Shown here: in pieces, positions 1-62,400 of the stretch
How the letters are laid out: every line of letters begins with the position of its first letter
Numbering within the stretch: position 1 is the stretch's first letter
NCBI GenBank assembly: GCA_945910005.1
Contig: OX246740.1
Location: forward strand, 2,852,736 to 2,916,735
Origin: Isoperla grammatica
Taxonomy: Eukaryota; Arthropoda; Insecta; Plecoptera; Perlodidae
Direction: 5' to 3'
DNA length: 64,000 bases
Translations under genes and position numbers: made by a program
The notes under the pieces: model-generated
Databases searched by the model: none
What the model saw: the letters and a program-made list of their open reading frames with translations, nothing else
What the model was told of the DNA's origin: nothing

Positions 1-550
1 AGCATATGAAAGATCTTGATCACATGATCACGAGAAATGAAATCGTTTGTGGAAACAACGAGCCGTTGGACCGTTAAAAAATAAACCGTGTCCATGCACG
101 TTGATGTATTGATATAAATTCGTGAATACGGTGAAAAAAAAAGAGTGCGTGTAACGGGTTTCGAACCCCAGACCTAATACATTCGAAGCGACGACTTTCC
201 GCGTACGCCATGCCTCACGATGGAGGTAACATTGCTTACACTGGTAGATAATGGCAATGGCTCTCAATATATGGCATAGCTTGTTGTATTCAGATAGCTC
301 ATCTCAACATTAAAACATGTTTCCTCGGCTAACCGTTAATGCAAAGCAAACATAAACATATTATTCTACCCCTTCTTTTTTTTTCCACCATATTCACACA
401 TTTATATCAATACATCAACGTGCATGGACACGGTTTATTCTTTACCGGTTAAACGGCTCGTTGTTCCCACAAGCGATTAACTCTTTCGCGATCACGCGAT
501 CAAGATCTATCAAATGCGATTTAAAAAGACAATGTGTTGAAACTGGATTT
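1..550. mobile_element. non-autonomous TIR element (about 11-508)
   Basis: Bases 11-145 and about 368-508 are imperfect inverted copies, running from AGATCTTGAT inward to a GTGAAAAAAAAAGAG stretch. TIRs of about 135 bp enclose about 220 bp. The interior (about 145-250), read on the minus strand, has a GGGTTCGAAACCC box and an upstream TGGCGTACGCGG box about 35 bp away, spaced like a tRNA-derived RNA polymerase III promoter. No coding frame is credible. The left edge is very close to the window edge, so target duplications were not assessed. Confidence 0.6.
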
Positions 551-2400
551 TTAGAGTTAGTTAAGAAACGGCTTCTTGGATATTCTTGGATGTTTTTTAA
601 ATCCAATGAGACCCTCTCTTCGTTAATCCATTAATATTATTTGTTACAATTACAATAAGAATGAATCGAGATACAATGAGATTCATACACGCATATATTG
701 AGAACAGTGGGTTATCTACCTGGGTAAGCGACACACAGAGATACAGGCGCCCAAAGTTTCAATAATCGAGAATTATGAAACTTTTATTTTTCTTATTTTT
801 TTAAAAACACCCATAAAATCAAAAGAGTAATAAATAAGAAGGAATGGGCAATCATAATTTTTTATCTCAAACCGTTTGCCCTTAAAAAAATAAAAACCTC
901 AAGAAATGTACTACTATTCTGATTACCTGAAGTTGGCGTCGTCTCACCACGACCCGTGCAAACCGACGCTACCGACGCTCATACTACGTCACCAAGAATT
1001 CTTACTGACCTTAAGTTCGACGCTACGACTAACTAGGTACCACCGTTCATCCACAATCGGTACCGAAAGTGGAACGTGACAAGAAAACCTTAGACATTTC
1101 GGCGAGGCCTGACGTCGTTCACAACAAACATAGGAACACGTTGATTTTTTTTGAAGTACGAAATTATCAGTTCTACCTTGGGTATTAACTTTAAGATCCC
1201 TCAAGTAAACAATTTAGCTGTAAAAAATTAAAAACTCAAAAACGCAGTGTATTTTAGCACGTTTGTGACACTTCTTCTGGATGTTGTCTTCCGTTTGCCA
1301 CATTATCAGAACATTGGAGGCCACTTGCAATTTTGAAAATTTATGAAGGATGCATAGGCTATGGATTTTAGGTGAAATCAACATGAACATTTGAAGAAAA
1401 TAACTTACATTTATTTTGACATAGTCTAGTTACAATTTTTTGCATGTATGTTATTACTAATGCTACACGACAATGGTAACTCACTTCGTAAAATATATTA
1501 ACATAGTATTTGTGATAGTTTTTTTAACCATTCTAGTAAAGGGTCCTTTTATGTTCTGGTATGTACGACTGTACGTGTTGGAGAAAATTTTACCAACCAC
1601 AGTCAAATGTTGTATATTATGTACCTTACATATTATAGAGCTTGTTTCTTGCATTCATGTAGGTATACAAGATATAATACCAAATAGTATTCGGCAGTAT
1701 CGAAGTTACTACCGAATTCTCACGTGACAAGCAGGTGTCATTCGTTACTTGACAGAGAGTCATAATCTGTAATGCAGAACGTGCTTGCTTGCCCTCTATA
1801 CTAGGTACATCACTTGAATAATATTCTAGAGGCTAATAGCTAAACATAAAAGTATAGACGTGCATATCTGGTCTTACGTCAAACAATGTAAATAATAATA
1901 CTAATATGTATATACGAATATGAAAATAGACGACTATTGGTAGAGAGTGTCTATCTTATTAGTATTACACAATCATCTTAGTATAATACATGCACACATA
2001 AAGTTATCGAACACAAACTGAGACACAAAGTTATCTATAAAATACACCATAACTAGCAATTTGAAACTACTGTCTAAGTGGAAGTCAATTGTTGTTGAGT
2101 AGACTAGGAAAACGCTCTGTTCATAAGCGAGCATGCGATTATTTGTTCAATATCTGAATTATTTTTTTAATAATATAATAATAACAATTAAAAACAATTC
2201 AGAATGCACATTGTAAACATTTTTCTAATTTTCATAGCTATTATACTTCCCGACCTTGTTGAATATTGTGCAATGTGCGTTGCTAACATTTTTCGTTGTC
2301 ATTTCGTCTAGTGTTTTCTACGCGGTCTGCCACCGTTACAAACACTTAATGGCAGCAATAGAAATGTAAGTTCTGCCTCTAATACGTTTCAGATCGCGTT
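551..2400. other. AT-rich intergenic DNA, nothing recognised
   Basis: No coding frame with domain content, no tRNA and no structured repeat was recognised. Small frames here (the largest is 84 codons at 1473-1727) have no recognisable motif and look like chance frames. Confidence 0.5.
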
Positions 2401-2404
2401 AAAA

Positions 2405-2660
2405 TAAGTATATTCGTAACCGGACAAAAATTTACTATCCTATAGCCACCCCAGATTTTGCCGTTACGGTATTTCCAAAAAGTATTTTCGAGTAACTTTC
2501 GTGTAGCTTTGCCAATAATTATCAGGTCGCCATGAATTAACATATTCGTGACCGGACAAAGCTTTATTGAAATAAAGCTATCTCACATTTTGCCGCCATT
2601 TTGTTTCAGAAACATATTTTTCAGTTACTTAAATATAACTTTGTAACTTTTCGAACGATT
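2405..2660 (+). repeat. two-copy tandem repeat of about 130 bp
   Basis: ATTCGTAACCGGACAAA near 2412 recurs as ATTCGTGACCGGACAAA near 2546. Downstream blocks (TTTTGCCG, TTTCAGAAACATA/TTTCCAAAAAGTA, then AGTTACTT/AGTAACTT) keep the same order and spacing. The copies are diverged. Origin unknown. Confidence 0.5.
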
Positions 2661-3169
2661 TTGCCACAAAACTCATTGCATGCAATCCACATCGAGGCTT
2701 GTGAAAGCTCTAAATTTCAACTTGATGGGACTTTCTGTTGGACCGCTGTCACGAGACATTAAAAAAAAAAAACTATACAGAACGAATGCCATAAGAGTAG
2801 AATAGAGACGCTCGCTACGCTCGCTCGCTTAGTTAATGCATAACTCGTCTCATATTGACTAATGGAGTGAATTATGTGATATTGATGAATGATAGATAAA
2901 GATAACGATTATCACAACCAATAGTAGGGATGTAACTATTTCTATTGGACATCGAGAAAAATTATGTAAACTATTTTATACAAACAGATCCGTTCAAGTT
3001 GATTGTAAATACTTATATAATTATCTCTGCAAAGGTTTTAATTCTTGTTACGTTCAGGAAACAAAACCTTTGTACACATAAGCATCAGTTTTTAACCCAA
3101 CAACATTCATGTCGTTGTCTTATTCCAACTTGTCACTCATTTTAAAGCATTTTCTGGAAGGCCATTTTG

Positions 3170-6100
3170 TAGTCCAGCATCAAAGTGTCGAAAATCATAG
3201 TCCTGTGCAATTTCGAGGAAAGAGTATAGCACCATATACCAATGTGTTCATAAGGTTTCACAGTATTTAGCGCACTTTGGTGCCAGAGCGATATCCGCGA
3301 CTGGGGGCGGGGGCGTTGCCCCCAATTTTGACTACGCATTGCATTGAATATCGCTCAATTACGGTCAAACGGTTGGTCTGACAACGAAAATGATGATTAT
3401 AAAATATATTTGTGTGTAATTGATAAATATTTCCTTGTCACAATTATTCATGTACGGTACATAGTGCGAAAGTTATCGTCAATTAAGTATAAAATTAATA
3501 TATTCTCAATATATAAAACCATGGGACAACCATATATTATCAAAACATTACAAACACATTCATACACGTATAGAAATGTCAGAGTGTTGCCATATCGGTG
3601 ATTTTGTTTCATAATTTTATCTTCAAGCGATTGGTATTAGTGAAGTATTAAAGACAAGAATGCGTGGGGCTTTTGTGCGCCCGCTAAACACAGGTGTAAT
3701 GCATAGAACCATAGGCAATCGTAATATTGTACTATTTCGAAAGAAAAGTACACTTATATCTTCGTTTTAGCTTGTAAAATAATAATTTGGATGGTGCCAA
3801 GCTCCAAAATTAGGCGTTTACAAGTTATACATAAAAAACAAAATGGCCAACTCTCATGAGGTTTTTCCTATTTATCTTCAGAATCGTGCATTTTTTGGCA
3901 AAACTCAATATGACAAAAATTGTTTCTAGTAAAATTCTACACACATATGATACTTGGATATTTTCATAGAAAGTACTACTTAGGTACAAATTTAATTTTT
4001 GTATGTGTGCATCTGAACTCAAATGTACAAAACTTGGCTCCCGTTCGCTTCTTGATGAAGCAACTGTGACCTACGGGAGTGTTCTTAATATCTTCTTTTA
4101 AGCTCATCAAATAATAATATTGATGGTGCCAAGCTCCAATGATAGGCGTTTACGAGTTGCATGTGAAAAACAAAATGGCTGTCACTTCAGGTGGTTTTGG
4201 CAATTTATCTTCATAACCGTACTATTTATGACAAAATCTAACATGACAGAAAATATTTCTTGTAAAATTCTACATACAATTTATATTCAGGTATTTTCAT
4301 ATGATTTACCATTTACCTACAAATTTAGATTTGTGTATGTTAATCTGTACTCAAATGTACAAGCATTGGCTCCCCTGGGCTACTTGATGAAGCAAGTATG
4401 GACTATGAGAGTGGGCTCAATCTCTTCCTTTTAGCTTATAGAATAATAATTTTGATGGTGCGAAACTCAAGTACTAGGCGTTCAAGAGAAACACGCAAAA
4501 AACAAAATGCCCGCCAATAGGGTGTATTCAGATGTACATCCGTCGGTTGTTTGATGAAGCAAGTATAGGAGTGGGCTCAATCTCTTCTTTATAGCTTATA
4601 AAGTAATAATTGTGATGGTGCCCACCTTAAATATGGGGCATTATCGAGTTACACGTAAAATACAAAATGGCCACCACTATAGGTAGTTTTTCCAATTTAC
4701 CGTCATAACCGTACGTTTTATGACAAAATCTAATATGACAAAAATTATTTCTTGTAAAATTGTACACACATATGTTATTTATTACATATTTTTATATGAC
4801 TTACTATTAACCTAAAAATTAAAATTTCTTCATGTTAATTAGTACTAAAATGTTTTTTTTTTTCGTGTTTCTCTTGAACGCCTAATACTTTAGTTTGGCA
4901 ACATTGAAATTATTATTCTATAAGTTAAAAGGAAGAGATTGAGCTCACTCCCATAGTCCATACTTGCTTCATCAAGTAGCCCAGGGGAGCCAATGCTTGT
5001 ACATTTGAGTACAGATTAACATACACAAATCTAAATTTGTAGGTAAATGGTAAATCATATAAAAATACCTGAATATGAATTGTATGTAGAATTTTACAAG
5101 GAATATTTTTTGTCATGTTAGATTTTGTCATAAATAGTACGGTTATGAAGATAAATTGCCAAAACCACCTGAAGTGACAGCCATTTTGTTTTTCACATGC
5201 AACTAGTAAACGCCTATCATTGGAGCTTGGCACCATCAATATTATTATTTGATGAGCTTAAAAGAAGATATTAAGAACACTCCCGTAGGTCACAGTTGCT
5301 TCATCGAGAAGCGAACGGGAGCCAAGTTTTGTACATTTGAGTTCAGATGCACACATACAAAAATTAAATTTGTACGTAGGTAGTACTTCCTATGAAAATA
5401 TCCAAGTATCAGATGTGTGTAGAATTTTATTCGGAGCAAGTTTTGTCATATTAAGTTTTGCCAAAAAATGCACGATTGTGAAGATAAATAGGAAAAACCT
5501 CATGAGAGTCGGCCATTTTGTTTTTTATGTATAACTTGTAAACGCCTAATTTTGGAGCTTGGCACCATACAAATTATTATTTTACAAGCTAAAACGAAGA
5601 CATAAGTGTACTTTTCTTTCGAAATAGTACAATATTACGATTGCCAATGCTTCTATGCATTACACCTGTGTTTAGCGGGCGCACAAAAGCCCCACGCATT
5701 CTTGTTTTTAATACTTCACTAATACCAATCGCTTGAAGATAAAATTGTGAAACAAAATCACCGATATGGCAACACTCTGACATTTCTATACGTGTATGAA
5801 TGTGTTTGTAATGTTTTGATAATATATGGTTGTCCCATGGTTTTATATATTGAGAATATATTAACTTTATACTTAATTGACGATAACTTTCGCACTATGT
5901 ACCGTACATGAATAATTGTGACCAGGAAATATTTATCAATTACACACAAATATATTTTATAATCATCATTTTCGTTGTCAGACCAACCGTTTGGCCGTAA
6001 TTGAGCGATATTCAATGCAATGCGTAGTCAAAATTGGGGGCACCGCCCCCGCCCCCAGTCGCGGATATCGCTCTGGCACCAAAGTGCGCTACATACTGTG

Positions 6101-6178
6101 AAACCTTATGAACACATTGGTATATGGTGCTATACTCTTTCCTCGAAATTGCACAGGATTCCATTTGATGCTGGACTA
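3170..6178. mobile_element. 3.0-kb palindromic (foldback-like) element with 3-bp target duplication
   Basis: Two long arms (about 3170-4505 and 4855-6178) are inverted copies around a loop of about 350 bp. Reading frames mirror exactly (for example 3344-3601 plus and 5758-6015 minus; 4120-4434 plus and 4925-5239 minus), so every coordinate pair sums to 9359. Outer ends are TAGTCCAGCATC and GATGCTGGACTA. A TTG duplication flanks the element, and the neighbouring tandem copy shows the uninterrupted site (ATTTTGGGCC near 6332-6341), which confirms insertion. Each arm has a C/G-rich block (about 3302-3326 and the mirrored 6035-6060) and tandem units of about 310 bp. Arms differ at scattered bases, so this is older than the Polinton palindrome. 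No transposase is encoded. Superfamily not assigned. Confidence 0.75.
3775..5590. repeat. about 310-bp repeat family, inverted array inside the palindrome
   Basis: The unit begins near a stretch like AATAATAATTTTGATGGTGC and contains AGGCGTTTACGAGTT, AACAAAATGGCC, ATGACAAAATCTAATATGAC, and a block like GGCTACTTGATGAAGCAAG. Copies start near 3780, 4115, 4440 (shortened) and 4600 and are mirrored on the other side. The same family recurs at 53440-54170. The 104- and 65-codon frames in both arms are products of this repeat, not genes. Confidence 0.7.
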
Positions 6179-6435
6179 TTGGGCCTATAGTCTAGTGTTT
6201 CAACAATGACAAAAGATTGTACATACAATTAATTAATATTAATGAATCGTTAATAATTATACAATGCAACAACATTGATTTTGTTGTCCTCTCACAACTT
6301 GTCACTCATTTTAAAACATTTTCTGGAAGGCTATTTTGGGCCTATAGTCTAGTGTTTCAACAATGACACAATATTGTACATATACTATTAATTAATATTC
6401 ATGAATCATGAATAATTATACAATGCAACAACATG
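6179..6435 (+). repeat. tandem repeat of about 160 bp split by the palindromic element
   Basis: GGGCCTATAGTCTAGTGTTTC occurs at about 6181 and 6339. Left of the element, 3098-3169 matches 6268-6338 (ACTTGTCACTCATTTTAAA and TTTCTGGAAGG). The first unit is therefore cut in two by the insertion and the second is intact. Confidence 0.7.
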
Positions 6436-7038
6436 ATTCGGCTATACTTTATGCAGGTATGCGATACTAACCAATATATTCTACATATTATGGTGATATG
6501 ATCGAATAAGATACCTAGATATTATAATCTTGAACACATGAATCTATACATACCATGAATAAATAAGATACTTTCTCAAGGAAAACGTAGTGTATGATTG
6601 GACTTTCGAGTCCAAATCGTTTTCGCTGCAGTTCTACTCGTGATCGATCGTCCATAACATTATTGTGTGACCAATCTTTAGCAAGTAATCTGCATCACAT
6701 CTAAAGTCTTCACAAACGGAACTGACCCTAACCGATGGTAACGTCACAGATGGGGAGGTATTGACCAATCCACTTCAACTATAAGTATTTTAAATAGCCA
6801 CGCCCTCTAGGTTTAGTTGCAGCTCTCTGATTGGCTAAGATCTCAATCGATCGTCTATGACGGCAGCATCGGTAAAGCGTTGTGACCTTGTGGAAGCTGA
6901 CGTCATAGATGAGTGAGGAATTGGCCTAGCAAATGTCAGTATTTGAAATAGCCACACGCTGATTGGTTCCGGATCCTTCAGTGATGACTCAACACTCACA
7001 AGGTTGTTGTGGAACTAATGCTGAGAAGCGCTGCTAGG
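6436..7038. other. ebony downstream region with degenerate repeats
   Basis: Two blocks (about 6715-6815 and 6885-6960) share GTGACC or CTGACC, an ACGTCA(C/T)AGAT box and TT(T/G)AAATAGCCAC(A/G)C, so this looks like a diverged direct repeat. GATTGGCTAAGA and GTCTATGACGGC at 6830-6875 match the ends of short hairpin repeats elsewhere (51389-51474, 56666-56834). No gene seen. Confidence 0.4.
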
Positions 7039-57377
<50,339 letters not shown>

Positions 57378-57584
57378 CTGCAATACATGAAACCTTGGTA
57401 TATGATACTGACTTAGCACTTGCACAGTTTTACAAACATTGAACTCGGTTTCATGCCCGTGAATAGATGAAGGAATACAGTTTCTGGGCCAATCAGATAA
57501 TGTTGGGATACGTTTAAACAGGAGAACGCCGAGTGAAGTTTAGTCTCCCGCACATTCGCTTGACGCAGTTTATACCTAACCAGT

Positions 57585-57700
57585 TCTGGGATGGAATCCT
57601 AGGACAACAATCAATCAAGCCTTCCCAACTATCCAAACATCCTTAGTTAGTCATCTGAAGAGGGGTACAACTGGTGTGCACCCCATAACAGGGGGGGGAG
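57585..57700 (+). repeat. dispersed repeat, copy 1
   Basis: TTCCCAACTATCCAAACATCC, then GGGGTACAACTGGTGTGCACC, resembling 62445-62550 (TTCCCAAGTATCCAAACATCC). Function and class unknown. Confidence 0.45.
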
Positions 57701-57952
57701 GTCTATTCCAGAAAGTTGTGGTGGGAACATAACTCACTTTAAGTGATATCTGATTCGTGATTTTGATTGATGAGTCATTTGATTGCATAGCAGGCGATAA
57801 CTACTTACAGTGATATCAGATATCTGATAAATATTATCTCTGTGATATCCGCTGGTATTTCTATGAAAAATGATTAGCCTACTATTAGCCAGTCAGCTAC
57901 GGCAAAAAGTAGGTATACTTATTGAGTGGGTGACGGGTATTAAAAGAAAGTG

Positions 57953-58481
57953 AGGCTGCGTCCCAAAGCTGCTAGTATAGACTAATGTTTGCAACTAACT
58001 AAAGTGGCCTCCTAAAGACTACCTACCTGAGCTTTGGACATCTGTACTAGAACACATTACGGCACTGCCTGCGTGACTAGCATTCCTTATGTAAAGAAGG
58101 CTGAGAGACCTCCCAGTTGTTGTTACACTTTGACTACACTATGGCTACACTTAGAGGTTATGGTTAGCTCAAGTTTATCTTAAGTGTTAGAACCTGATTT
58201 TTTACATTTGGAAGTAATAACATTAGTTCAATTGAACTTCAAATACGTTCAATTGTTCGCCATATTATTTGTATTACATTTAATTGACATCTCTGGAACA
58301 GCTGTATTGTGGTTGTCGGCCATTGTAAGTCTACTTGGAGCGATCAAGTCTACACTTTCGGCTCCTACCTCCTACAGACTAAATTTTCGACTACTTCAAG
58401 CTTTGGGCGTATACTTCTGACGTCACGTCCGCTAATTTAGTATACCTGTGAGTACACTTCGCAGCTTTGGGACACGGCTTA
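57953..58481. mobile_element. MITE-like element of about 530 bp
   Basis: Inverted ends AGGCTGCGTCCCAAAGCTGC and GCAGCTTTGGGACACGGCTT. The 78-codon frame inside has no motifs. Target duplication not resolved. Confidence 0.6.
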
Positions 58482-58617
58482 AGTATTATTGCTACTTACC
58501 GCACACCATTCATTCCGTATTTGATATATATATATAAAAAAAAAAACTATGCAATGCATGCATGCGCAATTGCTCGGGATGGCGGGGATGATCAAGTCTC
58601 ACAAATGAGCCGGTAAA

Positions 58618-58785
58618 GCCGCGTCCACACCAAGAAGTCGCGAGCAGCTCGGGCGGAGCTCGCGATGAGTTTGCGAAGAGTTCGTCCAGCTCATGAACCG
58701 TAAACCAACCTAGACACGTCCCTTGCTGTTGAGCTCTGTCCACACCGCGAGCTGTTCGCGACCCCGGTGTGAACGAGGTACTAAG
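58618..58785. repeat. inverted-repeat element, GCGTCCACACC type
   Basis: Arms with GCGTCCACACC, then GTCGCGAGCAGCTCG at left, and CGAGCTGTTCGCGACC, then GGTGTGAACGA at right. GC-rich and strongly self-complementary. Confidence 0.5.
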
Positions 58786-59089
58786 GCCGTGTCTCAATGC
58801 TTCGTTTCGTAGTCATCTGAATAGTTGTCCAAACAACAATGATCAATATAAAAAGTTGTCTGTTTAAGGCGGCAGTGGAACTGTGATTGGCTGGCAGTGA
58901 ACAAACTAATATTTAGTCCATACTTGGATCTTTGAGAAATGCCCTTTACGCATTAGAGCCGGATGCACAGTCAAAGGCTTTGCTTATAGTTGCTATGCAA
59001 TTGTTTTATTACATGTTAATTTCAACAAGAAAAACAAAATCCCTAGCAACCATAAACAAATCCTATTCATAGTTCTCACGTGACGTCAC

Positions 59090-59455
59090 AGCGGCCATGA
59101 GGAGGACCAATCCTAGATCATCGGCAAATAATATTCAATTTTCCTGCCCACGGACTGCTACCTTATCGTGGTGGGCAGGTTTGCGTGCTTTGTTGATCCC
59201 GAGAGCTATGCCGGCGGAAGCGTATGCTTCTGGTAGGGCCACCCTAGCCGGACTGGTCGAGGAGGAGAAGTCAGACGAAGTGCAGTCCACACCCCAATCC
59301 CCTTTCCTCCCCTTTCCCCTTTCCTCACGCTCCCTCCTACTTTCCCTTTTCCTCCAAACAGCCCCATATTTCATCTTCATATATCACCCACTCATTGTCT
59401 CGATTAGCCTCGTTGCAAAAATATGAGACGTTAAGCCCAAATAATCAATCAATAT
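59090..59455 (+). mobile_element. short retroposon with structured GC-rich leader and (AATC)n tail
   Basis: Starts near GAGGAGGACCAATCC. It has a self-complementary block CCACGGACTGCTACC...GGTGGG (59148-59176), then GAGAGCTATGCCGGCGGAAG, a C/T-rich middle, and ends GAGACGTTAAGCCCAAATAATCAATCAAT. Tails of this kind are common to LINE-mobilised retroposons. Whether the leader folds as a ribozyme was not determined. Confidence 0.45.
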
Positions 59456-62400
59456 TCAATTTTAACAAATAAGCCTAATTTAGAATGAGTAAACATAAAT
59501 AATACAAAAATAAAACTTATCACACATACCAATTTTATTTAAAAATGATGCTGGATTATAAAGAACTAATAATGTATGTGTTCTACCACAACAGCCCTCA
59601 ATTGTTTCTCCATGGCAACGTCAAAGTTTGATCACAAATGTGGCCGCCATGCGCAAATATGTGACGTATGTGCAACCTATGAATACTTAACTCAACCGGC
59701 CTATACGTTGGATAGGAGTGTATCCTACGCATTAACATATGGATAGATAGAGTCGATTTATTCGTACATAAAGAGTGTATCAATTACTTTAAATGTGTGT
59801 AATTACATTAGTTGGCGATGTACAAACGAATCAGTTACATTTAATTAAACCAGTAGAAGAGAAATAAACGTATTCGATCGTGTATCAATGTGGAACAGCT
59901 TTCCTCTCATATAACATATGCACAGCACAGTTACGTACTGACTACTGATGAACAAATAAATTACGACATACCGAAGAAATTAGTCACATATTTAACTGAA
60001 CGGATCTTTATTTCACTTAGGACAGTAAAACATGTAACATTCGGTTTGCAAGAATCAAGAATGGCAGGATGTTTGAAATAATAATTGTTAGGCTATTAAA
60101 ATAAAATTATTTTCAAGTTCCAACAAATGGCTACAAATGGGCAGTGTGTCCGCATAAGGACGCCTTTATAAACTATTGATAGATAGATGGATAGATATGT
60201 AGATATACAGAGTGACCTTGGGGGACCTTGGCCTAGACCAAGCCCACTGCTGCGTTATGTCCTTGGAGAGGGAAGTCACGGACAAGATCATAGGTAACAC
60301 ACGAGGAAAGCTAACGTTGCACGATGGCTCGATAAATAAGAATACTACCTGATAAAAGTAGCAACACAATATAGTAACGATACATAATGTGTACATTGTA
60401 TACTGGCCACGCCGTAAGTTACAAGATGTTGTCGTCATAAATTATTTTATAGTGAAGTGACGTATGTGAGAAATACCCCCCTAACTAGTTGCATCTTGTT
60501 CTCTGCCTACGATATTGCAGTGACACTAACAGCTCGTCTGTTGGCAGGCGTTGTCAGGGCGCATTCCAAGCAATTGGCTACCGTAGTACACTCCAAGCAG
60601 TGGTTACTAACAAGCAGGTACCGGAAAATACAGTGGCGGATTCCGTTGAAATACACCGCATGGAGCAACCTCAACTGTACAGCTCACATTGCTTCGTACG
60701 GCGTGGCCAGTATATTGTTGGAATTCTTTTTAGCAGGGAATCTATTACTGATTTAATTTGCGCTTGAATGAAGTTGCGTGAGAATGATAATGCTCTCACT
60801 TCATATATTCATTTTGTATTCATTTATTTAGTTTCCATTTCAAATTTGTACAAATTGTGTAGAACACGTCAAATTATTATTATATTTACAAAAGTGCATA
60901 CACTTTACTATAAGTACACATTCGTTCATACTCATACATCACTACAGTTTGTCAATATAACTACCTTCTGTACCCTTGTAAAATATGTAGTACTCGTCAA
61001 TGGAATAAAACCCATTTTCCGAAAGCACAGTTACTGACAACTGTTTTAAAACGTCACAAACTATTTATTTGTTTAACTTCTACTGGCATAACATTATAAA
61101 ATTGTATACAATTATTATAGTTCGCTTCTTTCTTGACCAATGATAGTGAATGTTTTGCTCGATAAAAATTGTTTCCACACTGTTTATTTAGTATTGTATT
61201 CATGAACGTCACTAACACTAGTAAAATACTCCTGGTGCTTCTTTATGTAACACAAACAGTTGTATATATAAATGCAAGGGACCGTAATTATCATGTTTGA
61301 TAAAAAACTTTCTGCAGCTTTCGTTGTGTGTAAAGTTAATAACTATTAAAAAGTGCTCTTATAATCTTTATTGCATTATACAAATCCTTTGCATAACTGG
61401 ACTGCTACCCCAAGCTAAAATATTATAGCTAATACGAGAATAAGTCAAAGCATAATAAACCATTAAATTAGCGTCGTAAGAAATAATACTTTTTTTAGCC
61501 GTCTTACTGCGAAACAGGTTGATGCTAGTTTAGAGCATGTCGACTCTGCAGCTCTTTAGATGGACACACGTGCCTCGAGAAGATCAGTGTGATTCTGGTG
61601 TAACGTCGAGCAGACCTCGGCCTGACCACTCAGTTCAAACAAGCAGAGGAATGTCCGGGAAACAATAGACCCATCCAATACGTGCGCGAAGAATAACATA
61701 CGAACAAACATCATATGTTTGCTGTGTACATATCCCGAGAAGCTTTTTCAAACCGCGAAACTAACGAAAGAATTCATGAGTTTTTGTCAGGGGTGTAGTT
61801 ATAAAATTTCTGCAAGGGACACGCCGTCTGAATCTATAGTTATCCTATTTAAAACTCCCCCTCCCCCCCCTCCCCCTCCACCCGTTGACTAATATTACTG
61901 ATTCGTCGCCTCGAAATTATAGCTACAATAACTGATATCGTGTAACCACGTTATAGTATTATAATTGATAATATTTCATTCTTCATTAATAATTATACTT
62001 CTACAAGATTTAAGATATATTTCTTTCACAAAGAAATATTCACTGTTTTAGCTGCACATTTTTACCGTGGGAGTTATTCATGCATAAAACACATTATATT
62101 TTTTAGAGGTTCAGAAAAGTTAGAAATGGAGCAAATTATCATTTTATTATGAAACTGTTGTTTGATTAACATAGAATCGCGCAGGGCACAAGCCAGACGC
62201 CCGTGTCCCCGCGTTACGCTTCTTATTAGTGTGGGGACAAGGGACACTTCCTGGTCGATAAGGGACACGTGTGTCCTCTTGTGTCCCCTCGACTACAAAC
62301 AGTTTTTGCACTTATTAACTGTCGCGCTTGAAAGAAAAACATTAAAAGTGTAGTCATCTGTTCAGCAGTATCGGTCGACGGTTCGATTACGGCCACCCGC

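Noticed and set aside
4120..5239. Matching 104-codon frames in mirror positions, which look like a conserved small gene
   Set aside because: They are the same repeat unit in the two arms of a palindrome. Similarity follows from the inverted duplication, and the unit recurs at 53440 without an open frame.
60457..60767. Overlapping 99- and 92-codon frames as a possible gene or missing ebony exon
   Set aside because: No Ebony N-terminal pattern, no motif, and it lies between a short inverted repeat pair, so it is more likely repeat sequence.
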